Position numbers and translations under genes: made by a program. Below are positions 42,626 to 51,520 of a stretch of DNA of 64,000 bases, piece by piece (position 1 is the stretch's first letter; each line of letters begins with the position of its first letter). Origin of the DNA: Luteolibacter arcticus (lineage in GTDB: Bacteria; Verrucomicrobiota; Verrucomicrobiia; Verrucomicrobiales; Akkermansiaceae); contig NZ_JAPDDT010000012.1 in NCBI RefSeq assembly GCF_025950235.1, forward strand, positions 62,001-126,000, given 5' to 3'. The notes beneath the pieces are model-generated. The model made no database searches. It worked only from the letters and a program-made list of their open reading frames with translations, and was not told the DNA's origin.

Positions 42626-43159
42626 ATGGGTAAGTTCTTAACGTTGCTCTTGCTTGCGGCGATTCTGAGTAGCCCTGCTGTGGCAAGCGGAAGTTTCTTC
42701 ATCGGCGACATGGGGTCCACTTCATCAGCCCTCAAGATGTTCAAGCTGAATGCCGGGAGGTATCCGACGGAAGAGGAGGGCCTGATGGCGCTGATCGAGA
42801 AGCCCGCGACCTATCCGGAGAACAAGCGATGGCAGAGGATCATGGACCGGGTGCCGCATGATCCTTGGAATCGTCCCTACCAATACGCGGCGATTGGCGA
42901 TTCAACGAAAATAGATCGGCCACCTTCGTGGACATTCGATGGCATGGGCCTCTACTCATTCGGTCCGGATGGCATCTCGAATTCGAAAGGGAACGACCCG
43001 GACGATTATAGTTCATGGGACGAGTCGTCCTGGGACAGGAGGTCTTCGTTTGAGCGTTGGAAGGATTCGCCCGCGGCTGGCGACACGGGGATAGCGATTG
43101 TTGCGGTGTTGGTGTGCGCCGGGTTGCTCCGCGTGTGGCACGTCAGGGCAAGCAACTGA
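42626..43159 (+). CDS. GspG-type pseudopilin domain protein with signal peptide and C-terminal membrane anchor
   Basis: A 177-residue protein. The N-terminus MGKFLTLLLLAAILSSPAVASG is an ordinary cleavable signal peptide, not a type IV prepilin leader (no G-F-T-L-x-E). The body matches the soluble domain of type II secretion major pseudopilins: ALKMFKLNAGRYPTEEEGLMALIEKPATYPENKRWQRIMDRVPHDPWNRPYQY and GLYSFGPDGISNSKGNDPDDYSSWD, the calcium-binding end. It then has a C-terminal transmembrane helix (DTGIAIVAVLVCAGLLRVWHV). It therefore has the reverse topology to a pseudopilin and cannot polymerise through the usual N-terminal helix. No gsp genes are nearby. Confidence 0.8.
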   Translation: MGKFLTLLLLAAILSSPAVASGSFFIGDMGSTSSALKMFKLNAGRYPTEEEGLMALIEKPATYPENKRWQRIMDRVPHDPWNRPYQYAAIGDSTKIDRPPSWTFDGMGLYSFGPDGISNSKGNDPDDYSSWDESSWDRRSSFERWKDSPAAGDTGIAIVAVLVCAGLLRVWHVRASN

Positions 43160-43167
43160 GCGAGAAA

Positions 43168-43251
43168 CTGGGAGCGCGGAATTTATTCCGCCTCTATTTG
43201 GTGTGGCCGGCTCGGGGGACCATTCGGGCGGAATGAATTCCGCGCTCCCAG
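43168..43251. repeat. 25-bp inverted repeat between convergent genes
   Basis: Arms 43168-43192 and 43227-43251 are inverted copies with one mismatch, reading CTGGGAGCGCGGAATTYATTCC. Each arm also holds the internal palindrome GCGGAAT-NN-ATTCCGC. It lies between the GspG-like gene (plus, stop 43159) and the ABC exporter (minus, stop 43273), where it could act as a bidirectional terminator. There is no U-tract. Confidence 0.75.
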
Positions 43252-43272
43252 TGGCCTCGTTACTTCGGCGAT

Positions 43273-44991
43273 CTACTCGCGGATCGAGGCTTCGCAGAGA
43301 CGCGCATAGAGACCGCCTTGGGCTAGCAGTTCATCGTGGCGGCCTTTCTCGACGAGGGCGCCGTCCTGGAGCACGCAGATGAGGTCCGCCTTGCGCACGG
43401 TGGAGAGGCGGTGCGCGATGACGAAGGAGGTGCGGTCGGCGCGCAGGGTCTCGAGCGCTTGCTGGACGAGGCGTTCGGTTTCGTTATCGAGCGCGGAGGT
43501 GGCCTCGTCTAACAAAAGGAGCGGAGGGTTCTTGAGGAGGGCGCGCGCGATGGAGAGCCGTTGCTTCTCACCGCCGGAGAAGCGCACACCGCGTTCGCCG
43601 GCGACCGTGTCGAGTTGCTCCGGCAGCTCGCGGACGAAGCGGGCGGCATTCGCATTCTCCAGCGCAAACCAGATCTCGTCGTCGGTGGCATCCGGCTTCG
43701 CAAGAAGCAGGTTCTCACGGAGGCTGCTGTTGAAGAGGAAGCTCTCCTGGGTGACGTAGCCGGTGTGGTCGCGGAGCCATTCCTTGGAGAGCGATTCGAT
43801 CTCGTGGCCATCGAGCAGGATCTTGCCGCGGTCGGTTTCGTAGAAGCGGGTGAGCAGGTTGAGCACCGTGGATTTGCCCGCACCGGTGGGGCCGACCAAA
43901 GCTACGGTCATGCCGGGCTCGGCGATCAGGGAGATGCCCTGCACCGCGGTCGAATCGGTGTCGTAGGAAAAGCCGGCGTTCCTGAACTCGACGCGTCCGG
44001 CGAACTTGGCCGGGCGTTCGCCTTCGGTGAGGTTCATCTCATCCGGCAGGTCGAGGATGTCGAAGACGCGCTTCGCCGCCACCTTGCCACCGAGGAAGAT
44101 CTGGGTGAGATTGTTGATCCGCGAAATGGGATCGAACAGGAACGGCCACGCCATGAGGAAGGCCATCACCGTGCCCTTGCTGACCGAGCCGTCGAGAAAC
44201 CATAGGGCACCGCAGCCGAGCATGAGGATGATGCCTGACTCGGCCAGCAGCGAGACGCCGGGCCAAACGATGGCCTGGCCTTTCATGACGCGCATGTGCT
44301 TCTCGCCCACGCGGCGGCTGGCGGCATCGAAGCGGTTGAGCGCCTCGGGTTCCACGGTGTAGGCCTTGATCTGGCGAATGCCGGCGAGGTTGTCGTGGAG
44401 CAGCGCATTCAGATCGGCGGAGGCTTCGGACGATTCACGCCAGCGGGGCTCGGCGCGCCGCGAGTAGATCGTGGTGATGAGTCCGATGATTGGCAGCGGT
44501 GCAAGCGTGACCAAGGTGAGCTGCCAACTGTTATAAAACATCCAGCCGGCCATGATGGCGAACTGGAGGACGGCGGGAATGGCCTGGTCGATCGTCTCCA
44601 CGATCACGCGGTCGGTGGTCGGCACGTCGCTCGCCACGCGCGACATGATTTCGCCTGACGAGTTCGTATCGAACCACTTGATCGGCAGCCGCTGGAGCTT
44701 GTTGTAGAGCGCGGTGCGCAGATCGTGGATCAGGCGCTGCTCCATGGCGTTGTTGCCGTAGGTGCGCAGCGTGAAAAGAACCTGACGCAGGAAGATGGCC
44801 CCGATGCCAAAGGCCCCGGTCTGGAAGAGCAGGTCGCGGCGGCCCTTGTCCATCACCTCGTCCACCAGCACTTTGGTGACCGTTGGCAGCACCAGCACCA
44901 GCACCGTGCAGACGACCGCCATCAGGAGGGAGATGAGCGCTCGCCACGGGTAGGCGAGGGCGAGTTTGAAGACGCGCAGCAAAACGCTCAT
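43273..44991 (-). CDS. ABC transporter, fused permease and ATPase (MsbA-like exporter)
   Basis: A 572-residue half-transporter. The N-terminal membrane domain (about 10-300) has six hydrophobic segments. The ATPase domain shows Walker A VGPTGAGKST (366-375), the Q-loop TQESF, the signature FSGGEKQ (471-477), Walker B LLLLDEA (491-497) and the switch His in VIAHRLSTV. It is a homodimer-forming exporter of the lipid-A/MsbA or glucan exporter type; the cargo cannot be read from the sequence. It lies 51 bp after opgH on the same strand, so it may work with the glucan genes, for example in export of an envelope product. Confidence 0.93.
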   Translation of the reverse strand: MSVLLRVFKLALAYPWRALISLLMAVVCTVLVLVLPTVTKVLVDEVMDKGRRDLLFQTGAFGIGAIFLRQVLFTLRTYGNNAMEQRLIHDLRTALYNKLQRLPIKWFDTNSSGEIMSRVASDVPTTDRVIVETIDQAIPAVLQFAIMAGWMFYNSWQLTLVTLAPLPIIGLITTIYSRRAEPRWRESSEASADLNALLHDNLAGIRQIKAYTVEPEALNRFDAASRRVGEKHMRVMKGQAIVWPGVSLLAESGIILMLGCGALWFLDGSVSKGTVMAFLMAWPFLFDPISRINNLTQIFLGGKVAAKRVFDILDLPDEMNLTEGERPAKFAGRVEFRNAGFSYDTDSTAVQGISLIAEPGMTVALVGPTGAGKSTVLNLLTRFYETDRGKILLDGHEIESLSKEWLRDHTGYVTQESFLFNSSLRENLLLAKPDATDDEIWFALENANAARFVRELPEQLDTVAGERGVRFSGGEKQRLSIARALLKNPPLLLLDEATSALDNETERLVQQALETLRADRTSFVIAHRLSTVRKADLICVLQDGALVEKGRHDELLAQGGLYARLCEASIRE

Positions 44992-45042
44992 AGCATCAAG
45001 AAGCCTGAGGAGGAAGAGGAAGCAAGCGAAGCCTTCGTTCCG

Positions 45043-47190
45043 CTACTCGCCATCGTATCCCGCGTCGAGGCGGTGGCGATAGCTTTCGACTGCTTGGGTC
45101 CAGGTCGCGTGGATGCCTTCCGCCGGGCGCAGCCAGACGGCGCGGTGGAGCATCAGCATGCCGGGCGCGTCGTAGAGGAGTTCGCTTTGCTCCGGCTTGG
45201 ACAGTGTCTGCCAGCCATCCATCAGGCAGCGCTCGACGACGGCTTCTTGCCCGGACGTCATCTCGCCGGGCTCTAGCAGGGAAACGTGGACGCCATTGAC
45301 GTAGGGGTCCACCACTGCGGCGATCACACCGTGGCGTCCGGGAGCCGTGGCATCCAGCGCGGGATCGACCGAGGCCTTCGCTACATCGGCGAGCTTGAGG
45401 ACGTCCGGCGGGTTGAGTTCTTCCGGCGTGGCGAGGATCTTGTTCCTGAGCAGGGCCTTTCCCCAACGCGCCCGGCTGGTCCACACGGAGACCGGGATGC
45501 TGAGGATCAAGCCTAGCAGGATGGGCGACATCCACGCGGCGAAGACCGGGCTGATGTACCAGGCGAGTGCCGCCCAACAGAGGCCGAGGATCGTGGGCAT
45601 GGCATGGACGGTGGCCGCCTCGCTCCAAGAGGTGCCGTCGGTCTCGCGGTTCTGGCTGCCCCAGCCGACGGCGTGGCCGAGCACGATGCTGGCGACGATC
45701 ATGGTGTGAGCGACCATCACGCAAGGCGCGAGCAGCATGGAAAGGATCGTTTCCAGCAGCGAGCCGATCACCAGCGGGAACATGCCGCCGAATGATCGCC
45801 GCACCCGCGGGACGAGGATGGCCCCGATGACCGCGAGGATCTTCGGCAGGAAGAGCAGCGAGAAAATGAAGACGGTAAGGATCAGGCTCTGGGTATTCCC
45901 ATCGATCTTCAGCCAGCGGTCCACCGGGGTGCCGTCGAAGGGCAGGTTGCTCAGTTGGCTCCCGGCGCGGTCCCAGGCGATCCAAGTGCCGAAGATGAGG
46001 AACAGGAACCACAGCGGGCTGCCGAGGTAGGCCATGATGCCCATGAAAAGGTGGGCGCGAACGGTCAGCGGCAGCTTGCGGGCGAAGATCAGCCACAGGT
46101 GCTGGAGATTGCCCTGGCACCAGCGGCGGTCGCGCTTGAGGTGGTCGATCAGGGTCGGCGGGGCTTCCTCGTAGGTGCCCTCGATGTCCCAGGCGAGCCA
46201 GACTTCCCAGCCCTGCGAGACCATCAGCGCGGACTCCACGAAGTCGTGGCTGAGGATCTTGCCGCCGAAGGGTTCGCGACCGGGAAGGTCGGGCAGCTCG
46301 CAGAAATCCGAGAAGGGCTTCACGCGGATCAGCGCGTTGTGACCCCAGTAGCTGCCACCGCCGAGCTGCCACCAGTTCAGCCCGCGGATGAAGAGCGGAC
46401 CGTAGAGCCGCATCGCGAACTGTTGGAGGCGGGTGAAGATCGAGGAGCCGCGGATCAGCTTGGGCGGGGTCTGTAGGATGCCGAGATTCGGATACGCTTC
46501 CATCACGCGGGTCATCTTGAGGATGTCCCCGCCGTCCATGAGGCTGTCCGCATCCAGCACCACCATGGCTTCGTAACCGCCCCCCCAGGTGCGGACGAAG
46601 TCGCCGATGTTGCCGGCCTTGCGGTTCGAGTTGATCTTACGACGCCTGTAGTAGATGCGGCCGAAGCCGCCGAGCTTGCGGCAGAGGTTCGTCCACGCGG
46701 TTTCCTCCAGCACCCACAGGTCGAGGTCGCGGGTATCGCTGAGGATGAAAAAGTCGAAGGACTCCAGATGGCCGGTGGCCTCGATCGACCGGTAGATTGC
46801 CTCGATGCGGGCGCAGAAGCGGCTGCTGTCCTCGTTGTAAACCGGCATCACCACCGCGTAGCGGCGGGTGAGGGGAGCGTCGCCCGCCTCCTCGGCGAGC
46901 TTGGTGATGCGCACCGCCTGCTTCTTTCCTAGCAGGATGTCCCAAGCGCCGAAGATGGCATGGAACGAACCAAGCACGAGCAGCCCATTCAGGATGAAGA
47001 AGACGATCAGCAGCAGCCCGTGGGCGCGGTGCAGTCCCATCCGCTCGAAGATGGTGTAGAGCCAGTAGGTCGCGGCGATATTGACCACGACCACGCTACC
47101 GAAGAACACCAGCCGCCGCAGCCCCGCCCGGAACGGGTTGAAAAACGGGCGGACCTGCTTGGGCGAATCTGGGGAGGTCTCGGCCATCAC
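45043..47190 (-). CDS. mdoH: Glucans biosynthesis glucosyltransferase H (OpgH/MdoH)
   Basis: A 715-residue inner-membrane GT2 glycosyltransferase that builds the beta-glucan backbone of osmoregulated periplasmic glucans from UDP-glucose. N-terminal membrane helices are about 28-46 and 57-80. The GT domain begins YAVVMPVYNEDSSRF, with NRKAGNIGDF, the metal-binding DADS (213-216) and the product-site RDRRWCQGNLQH. Several C-terminal helices (about 390-600) follow. The start ATG overlaps the stop of the preceding gene by 4 bp. It belongs to a tightly packed opgG-unknown-opgH operon with an ABC exporter downstream. OpgH may also sense UDP-glucose in other bacteria. Confidence 0.95.
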   Translation of the reverse strand: MMAETSPDSPKQVRPFFNPFRAGLRRLVFFGSVVVVNIAATYWLYTIFERMGLHRAHGLLLIVFFILNGLLVLGSFHAIFGAWDILLGKKQAVRITKLAEEAGDAPLTRRYAVVMPVYNEDSSRFCARIEAIYRSIEATGHLESFDFFILSDTRDLDLWVLEETAWTNLCRKLGGFGRIYYRRRKINSNRKAGNIGDFVRTWGGGYEAMVVLDADSLMDGGDILKMTRVMEAYPNLGILQTPPKLIRGSSIFTRLQQFAMRLYGPLFIRGLNWWQLGGGSYWGHNALIRVKPFSDFCELPDLPGREPFGGKILSHDFVESALMVSQGWEVWLAWDIEGTYEEAPPTLIDHLKRDRRWCQGNLQHLWLIFARKLPLTVRAHLFMGIMAYLGSPLWFLFLIFGTWIAWDRAGSQLSNLPFDGTPVDRWLKIDGNTQSLILTVFIFSLLFLPKILAVIGAILVPRVRRSFGGMFPLVIGSLLETILSMLLAPCVMVAHTMIVASIVLGHAVGWGSQNRETDGTSWSEAATVHAMPTILGLCWAALAWYISPVFAAWMSPILLGLILSIPVSVWTSRARWGKALLRNKILATPEELNPPDVLKLADVAKASVDPALDATAPGRHGVIAAVVDPYVNGVHVSLLEPGEMTSGQEAVVERCLMDGWQTLSKPEQSELLYDAPGMLMLHRAVWLRPAEGIHATWTQAVESYRHRLDAGYDGE

Positions 47191-47777
47191 TCAAAAAAGA
47201 AGAACCACAGGGTGGCCCCGACCAGCGCCAGCAGGAATAGGGCGAACATTCTCCGCACGATCGGACGGCGGTCCATGGTTTCCCACCACTGGGCGGCACC
47301 CTCGCCGATCACATTCAATTCAAGCGGCTGGGGCAGCATGGTAAGCTGGGCGAACTGGGGACCGGCGGCGAGGTAGGACTTGCGCATCGCCTCGGTGAAT
47401 GCCGGCGGCCATGGCTGCGGGGTGAGGAAGACGCCCTGCCACTTTCCCGGCATGTCGGCGAGCAGCAGCGCGAGACGACCGCGGGCGGCGAGGCGGCGGT
47501 GTTCCAGCGGCTCCTCCAGCACTTCCTGGGTCCAGCTCGCGATTTCTGTGAGGGTCTCCTCCATCGCCAGCACGCGGGCCGGGACGCCGGGTTCCCTCGC
47601 ACCGCGGGCGGAGGCACGCCACAGGATCGCGCGCACCAATTCGGCGACCAGCAGGCGGTTGCGCAGCCGCAGCGCCTGCAGATAGGCCTCCACCGCCGCG
47701 TAGGCTTCTTCCCACTCCGAAAGCTCGGATTCGCTCAGCGGCCGCAGCGTTTCTAGGGGATGATGCGGTAGGCCCAT
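47187..47777 (-). CDS. Hypothetical membrane-anchored protein inside the opg operon
   Basis: A 196-residue protein encoded between opgG and opgH. It is largely helical (SESELSEWEEAYAAVEAYLQALRLRNRLLVAELVRAILWRASARG..., RLAARGRLALLLADMPGKWQGVFLTPQPWPPAFTEAMRKSYLAAGPQF) and ends with one membrane helix (IVRRMFALFLLALVGATLWFFFFE). Most of it therefore faces the cytoplasm. The ATG at 47777 overlaps the end of opgG by 25 bp and its stop overlaps opgH by 4 bp, so all three are co-translated. I recognise no family. A role as a partner or regulator of OpgH is inferred only from position. Confidence 0.75.
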   Translation of the reverse strand: MGLPHHPLETLRPLSESELSEWEEAYAAVEAYLQALRLRNRLLVAELVRAILWRASARGAREPGVPARVLAMEETLTEIASWTQEVLEEPLEHRRLAARGRLALLLADMPGKWQGVFLTPQPWPPAFTEAMRKSYLAAGPQFAQLTMLPQPLELNVIGEGAAQWWETMDRRPIVRRMFALFLLALVGATLWFFFFE

Positions 47778-49303
47778 GTCTCTGTCAGGAAATCCTCGCC
47801 TTTTTTCAGGCTGCAACGCAACTCCTGCGGCCCCACGTCCGCGAGTTTTCCGCCCTCCGCGGCGGGGGCGATCTGGAAGGCAACCCTCCAGCGGCCTTCA
47901 GGTAGCGGCTGAACTGCGGTGCCTTGGATCTTGATCTTGGTGCCGGCCTCGCCGAGCGCGGTGATGACGGCCACGGGCGGATCGCCTTCCCATTTCTCCA
48001 GAGGGCCGCCAGCGAACTCGATCGCCATGGTCCGCTGCTCCGGCTGCCAGTCGTGCAGGCCGGTGCGGGTCGCCACCACGCGGCCACCCGCGTCAGCGGG
48101 ATCTTCCGCCATGGTCCAGTGCTGCTTGTAGGTGAATTCGATGCGCTCGCCGGGCTCCGGGATGTGCGAGGGCTCCCACATCGCCACGGTGTTGTCGGCG
48201 AGCTCATTGTGGGTGGGGATTTCCATCAGGACCACTTTTCCCGAGCCCCAATCGCTGGTCGGCTCGATCCACAGGGAAGGCCGTTTTTCGTAAGCCGCTT
48301 CGCCATCCTCGTAGGCGGCGAACCGGCGGTCGCGCTGGAGCAGGCCGAAGCCGCCGCACTTTTCCATCGGGAAGACGCTGAACTCGAGCCGGCCGGTGTC
48401 GTTGGAAATCGGTCGCCAGATGCGCTCGCCGCTGCCCATCCGGATCGCCAGCCCGTCCGAATCGTGGACTTCCGGGCGGAAGTCATCGAAGCGGCGGCGC
48501 GAATTCTCGCCAAACCAGAACATGCTGGACATGGGGGCGAGGGCGAGGCGCTTCACCGCCTGCCGCGCGTAGAGCGCGGCACGGACCGTCACGACCGTAT
48601 TGTCGCCGGGCTGGATGATGAACCCGTAGGCCCCGGTGTACGATGGCCCGTCGAGCACCGCGAATAGCATCGACGCCTTGTCCTCCGGGACCGGCTTGCG
48701 CATCCAGAAGTCGCGGAAGCGCGGGAATTCCTCCTGTGTGCCTTCAATCCCCGTGTTCACCGCGATGCCGCGGGCGGAGATCCCATAGTGCTGGTTCTTG
48801 CCGAGCGCCCGCCAATAGCTGGCGCCCTGGAAGACGGCCAGCTCGTCGAAGTAGTCCGGCCGGTTGAGCGGGTGGTGGAGCCGCACCCCGGCGTAGCCCG
48901 CGTCCGGCGGCAGGTCGCCGCGCTGGCCGACCAGCGAGCCGTAATTGAAAAAGGCGTCGGTCAGCCGGATCCGCTGAACGTGGGTATCGGTGTATTCATG
49001 CACCCCCACCGGCTCGCGGAACAGGTAGCCGGGATGGAACAGCATGGCCCGGAAAGGCAGGTTCTCCGCCGCCCACAGCGCCCGCTCCGGCACGAAGCGG
49101 ATGTCGCGATACTGGTCGTAGGAGAGGTTCTTCATCCAGTCCGGCAGCGCTTCCTTGTTCGGAGCGGCGTACGGCTGGGCGGCCAGTTCGCGGGCGCGCT
49201 GGTCGATCTTCTCGAAGGTGATATCCTCGCGCTCCCAATCCTGCCCGGAGGCGAGCGGGGCCAGGATCAGCGCGGCCGTTAGATGGGTTATGCGTTGAAG
49301 CAC
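47753..49303 (-). CDS. mdoG: Periplasmic glucans biosynthesis protein G (OpgG/MdoG)
   Basis: A 516-residue exported OpgG-family protein. Family blocks include DWEREDITFEKIDQRARELAAQPYA, FHPGYLFREPVGVHEY, RGDLPPDAGYAGVRLHHPLNRPDYFDELAVFQGASYWRALGKNQHYGISARGIAVNTG and WFGENSRRRFDDFRPEVHDSDGL. It is a beta-sandwich protein thought to add branches to the glucan backbone in the periplasm. No ATG lies near; I use GTG at 49303, which gives a signal peptide (LQRITHLTAALILAPLASG) and the normal length of about 510. The longer frame upstream is not OpgG-like. It is the first gene of the opg operon. Confidence 0.93.
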   Translation of the reverse strand: MLQRITHLTAALILAPLASGQDWEREDITFEKIDQRARELAAQPYAAPNKEALPDWMKNLSYDQYRDIRFVPERALWAAENLPFRAMLFHPGYLFREPVGVHEYTDTHVQRIRLTDAFFNYGSLVGQRGDLPPDAGYAGVRLHHPLNRPDYFDELAVFQGASYWRALGKNQHYGISARGIAVNTGIEGTQEEFPRFRDFWMRKPVPEDKASMLFAVLDGPSYTGAYGFIIQPGDNTVVTVRAALYARQAVKRLALAPMSSMFWFGENSRRRFDDFRPEVHDSDGLAIRMGSGERIWRPISNDTGRLEFSVFPMEKCGGFGLLQRDRRFAAYEDGEAAYEKRPSLWIEPTSDWGSGKVVLMEIPTHNELADNTVAMWEPSHIPEPGERIEFTYKQHWTMAEDPADAGGRVVATRTGLHDWQPEQRTMAIEFAGGPLEKWEGDPPVAVITALGEAGTKIKIQGTAVQPLPEGRWRVAFQIAPAAEGGKLADVGPQELRCSLKKGEDFLTETWAYRIIP

Positions 49304-49563
49304 AAGCCAGCGGATATCCGGTCGCGGGTTTCTGTCAATCCGCGGTTGTGGGACGGCCTGTAAGACTTTGGGAAAACCCGCGTAACGGCGCGTTGCTTTC
49401 CGCGATGGGATGGGCATGGTAGCTGGCTTTGACGCTCCGGCATGATCTTCTGGATCTCTCCCGAGACCTTTGCCAAGAATGGCTCCTGCAATCATCGGCA
49501 TTTTTTTACCGGGAGAGTGCGAGACCGCACTGAATCGCAGCTTCGAGGGAAGCCTCAAAAGAT

Positions 49564-49926
49564 TTATCGCTTCTCAAGGCTCCTTAAGAATTCATTTGCA
49601 CGCCGCTCTTCCTCTTTCATTGTGCCTCTCATCATTTCGATAGACTCTTCGGCGAGCGCATCGGCGGCGGCGGCCGGAAAAATTGCGGCGTGGCGGGCCT
49701 TCACTTTCTCCAGCTTGTCTTTTTGCTCACGCAGAGTTTCGGTGCGAACCGCGACTTCGCCAGCGGCAGTTGCTTCGCCCAAGGCAATCTCAGCTTGTGC
49801 ATATTCGTATGCCGCGTCCCTAATTTCCCGATCGGCGGCTGTGATTTCGGAGGCTGAGGGCGGGGGCTGGGGCCGCTTGCAGGCTCCTATGACAACAAAG
49901 GAGACGAGAAAGACTAAAAATCGCAT
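49564..49926 (-). CDS. Small coiled-coil lipoprotein
   Basis: A 120-residue predicted lipoprotein: MRFLVFLVSFVVIGACKRP with lipobox VIGAC (Cys16). The mature part is almost entirely helical with heptad-like spacing (SEITAADREIRDAAYEYAQAEIALGEATAAGEVAVRTETLREQKDKLEKVKARHAAIFPAAAADALAEESIEMMRGTMKEEERRANEFLRSLEKR), so it is probably an elongated periplasmic coiled coil. I recognise no family. GC is somewhat lower than in the surroundings. It is a single gene divergent from the FAD oxidoreductase. Confidence 0.75.
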   Translation of the reverse strand: MRFLVFLVSFVVIGACKRPQPPPSASEITAADREIRDAAYEYAQAEIALGEATAAGEVAVRTETLREQKDKLEKVKARHAAIFPAAAADALAEESIEMMRGTMKEEERRANEFLRSLEKR

Positions 49927-50167
49927 TCGGAAATGCTGGATAGCACTGCATTGAAGATCCGGCCATCGCATTTTCTTCCTTTTTTACAGGGCCTTTCGTT
50001 TGAATCGATCGACACCACTACCGGGTGTCCGACGAAGGATGTTAGTCCTGCGGATGGGATGCCTTTACGCCTGAAATGACGAGATACTGAGCCCTACCGC
50101 GCGCTAGGAGTAAGCGCGAATCCCTTGGTCTTGTTGGAAATCCGCCGCTTCTGGCGGATGCTGGCGC

Positions 50168-51376
50168 ATGGATCTGGTTTCCTCGCAGCCCTTCTGGCTT
50201 CTCAAAAATGGCCTGCCGGAACTCTACCCTCCTTTGGAAAGGGACGAACGCTGCGATGTGGCGGTGATCGGCGCGGGGATCACGGGGGCGCTGATGGCGG
50301 AAAAGCTGACCAGCGCGGGGCACAAGGTGATCGTGCTCGATCGCCGGGACGTGGCGACGGGGAGCACCAGCGCGAGCACGGCGCTGCTTCAGTATGAGAT
50401 CGATCGCCACCTGATCGAGCTTGAGGAGCAGTATGGCGAAGAACTCGCCCGCACCGCCTACCTCGCGTGCTACGAGAGCGTCTCCCTGCTGGAGGAGCGG
50501 GTGAAGCGGCTGGGGCTCGATGACTCTGGCTTCGTGAGCCGGGACAGCATCTATCTCGCCTCGCGCCCGCGTGACGCCAAGGTGTTGGAGGCGGAGGCGG
50601 CGGCTCGCGAGCGTGCCGGGATTCCCGTGGAGATCTGGCACCGGGCGGATCTGCTGGATCGACTGGCCGTGGACCGGTCTTGTGCCCTGCACTCCACCCG
50701 CGGGGCGCAGGTCGATCCCTACCTGCTGGCGCATGGGCTTCTGGAGGAGGTGGTGAAGCGTGGCAGCGGCGTTTACGACCGCACCGCCGTCAGTTCGGTG
50801 GAGGTCACCCGCAGCGGGGTCACCCTGCGCACCGACCGCGGGCCGGTGGTGCGGGCCAAGCGATTGGTGGTCGCGGCGGGCTACGAGGCCGGGAAATTCA
50901 TCGACCTGCGGGGGCGGGTGGATCTCAACAGCAGCTTTGCGATCGCCAGCGAACCTTTGGCAGCGGGCGCCGGATGGTGGCGCGGCGCCATGATCTGGGA
51001 GAGTTCGCGACCGTATCTCTACTGCCGCGAGGTCAGCGACGGGAGGATTTTGGTGGGCGGGGACGACGTCCCATTCCGCACGCCGGCAGCCCGCGACGCG
51101 ATGATTAAGGCGAAGGCGAGCCGCTTGGAGCGGCGTTTCCGCAGGATGATGCCAGCGCTGGAGTGGGAACCGGCCTTCTCGTGGGCCGGCACCTTTGCGG
51201 AGACCCGCGATGGCTTGGCGTATATCGGGAGCTGCCGGGATCATCCCTTGTGCTACTTCGCGCTGGGGTTCGGCGGAAACGGCATCGTCTTCTCCGTGAT
51301 CGCGGCGGAGATCATCTGCGACGACTTGGTGGGGAAGGTGCACCCGTGGGCCAAGGCGTTCCGATTTGACCGGTGA
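50168..51376 (+). CDS. FAD-dependent oxidoreductase (DAO family)
   Basis: A 402-residue flavoprotein of the D-amino-acid/glycine-oxidase fold. The dinucleotide site is DVAVIGAGITGALMAEKL (GxGxxG at 35-40) with E/D at the next strand (VIVLDRRDVATGSTSASTALL). Late blocks are the substrate cap region and the C-terminal FAD-binding FALGFGGNGIVFSVIAAEII. Members include glycine oxidase, sarcosine oxidase and the YgaF-type 2-hydroxyglutarate oxidases; the substrate is not decided by what I can see. The ATG at 50168 is upstream of all motifs. It stands alone in a region of stress-type genes. Confidence 0.9.
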   Translation: MDLVSSQPFWLLKNGLPELYPPLERDERCDVAVIGAGITGALMAEKLTSAGHKVIVLDRRDVATGSTSASTALLQYEIDRHLIELEEQYGEELARTAYLACYESVSLLEERVKRLGLDDSGFVSRDSIYLASRPRDAKVLEAEAAARERAGIPVEIWHRADLLDRLAVDRSCALHSTRGAQVDPYLLAHGLLEEVVKRGSGVYDRTAVSSVEVTRSGVTLRTDRGPVVRAKRLVVAAGYEAGKFIDLRGRVDLNSSFAIASEPLAAGAGWWRGAMIWESSRPYLYCREVSDGRILVGGDDVPFRTPAARDAMIKAKASRLERRFRRMMPALEWEPAFSWAGTFAETRDGLAYIGSCRDHPLCYFALGFGGNGIVFSVIAAEIICDDLVGKVHPWAKAFRFDR

Positions 51377-51520
51377 GATCGTCATCCTACCGCGCGATTT
51401 GCAGGGGTTGGACTCAAACTGCATCGCCTCCCACGTGATCCAGATGGCTTCCGGCGAGCAATGGGATGACCAGGGTTCGTTTATGGCGCTTGGCACCTTT
51501 GCTGCGAGGGGGGTGTTAGC

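Noticed and set aside
47753..49558. An 85-residue N-terminal extension of OpgG
   Set aside because: The extra residues are basic and unlike OpgG, and the signal peptide appears only from the GTG at 49303.
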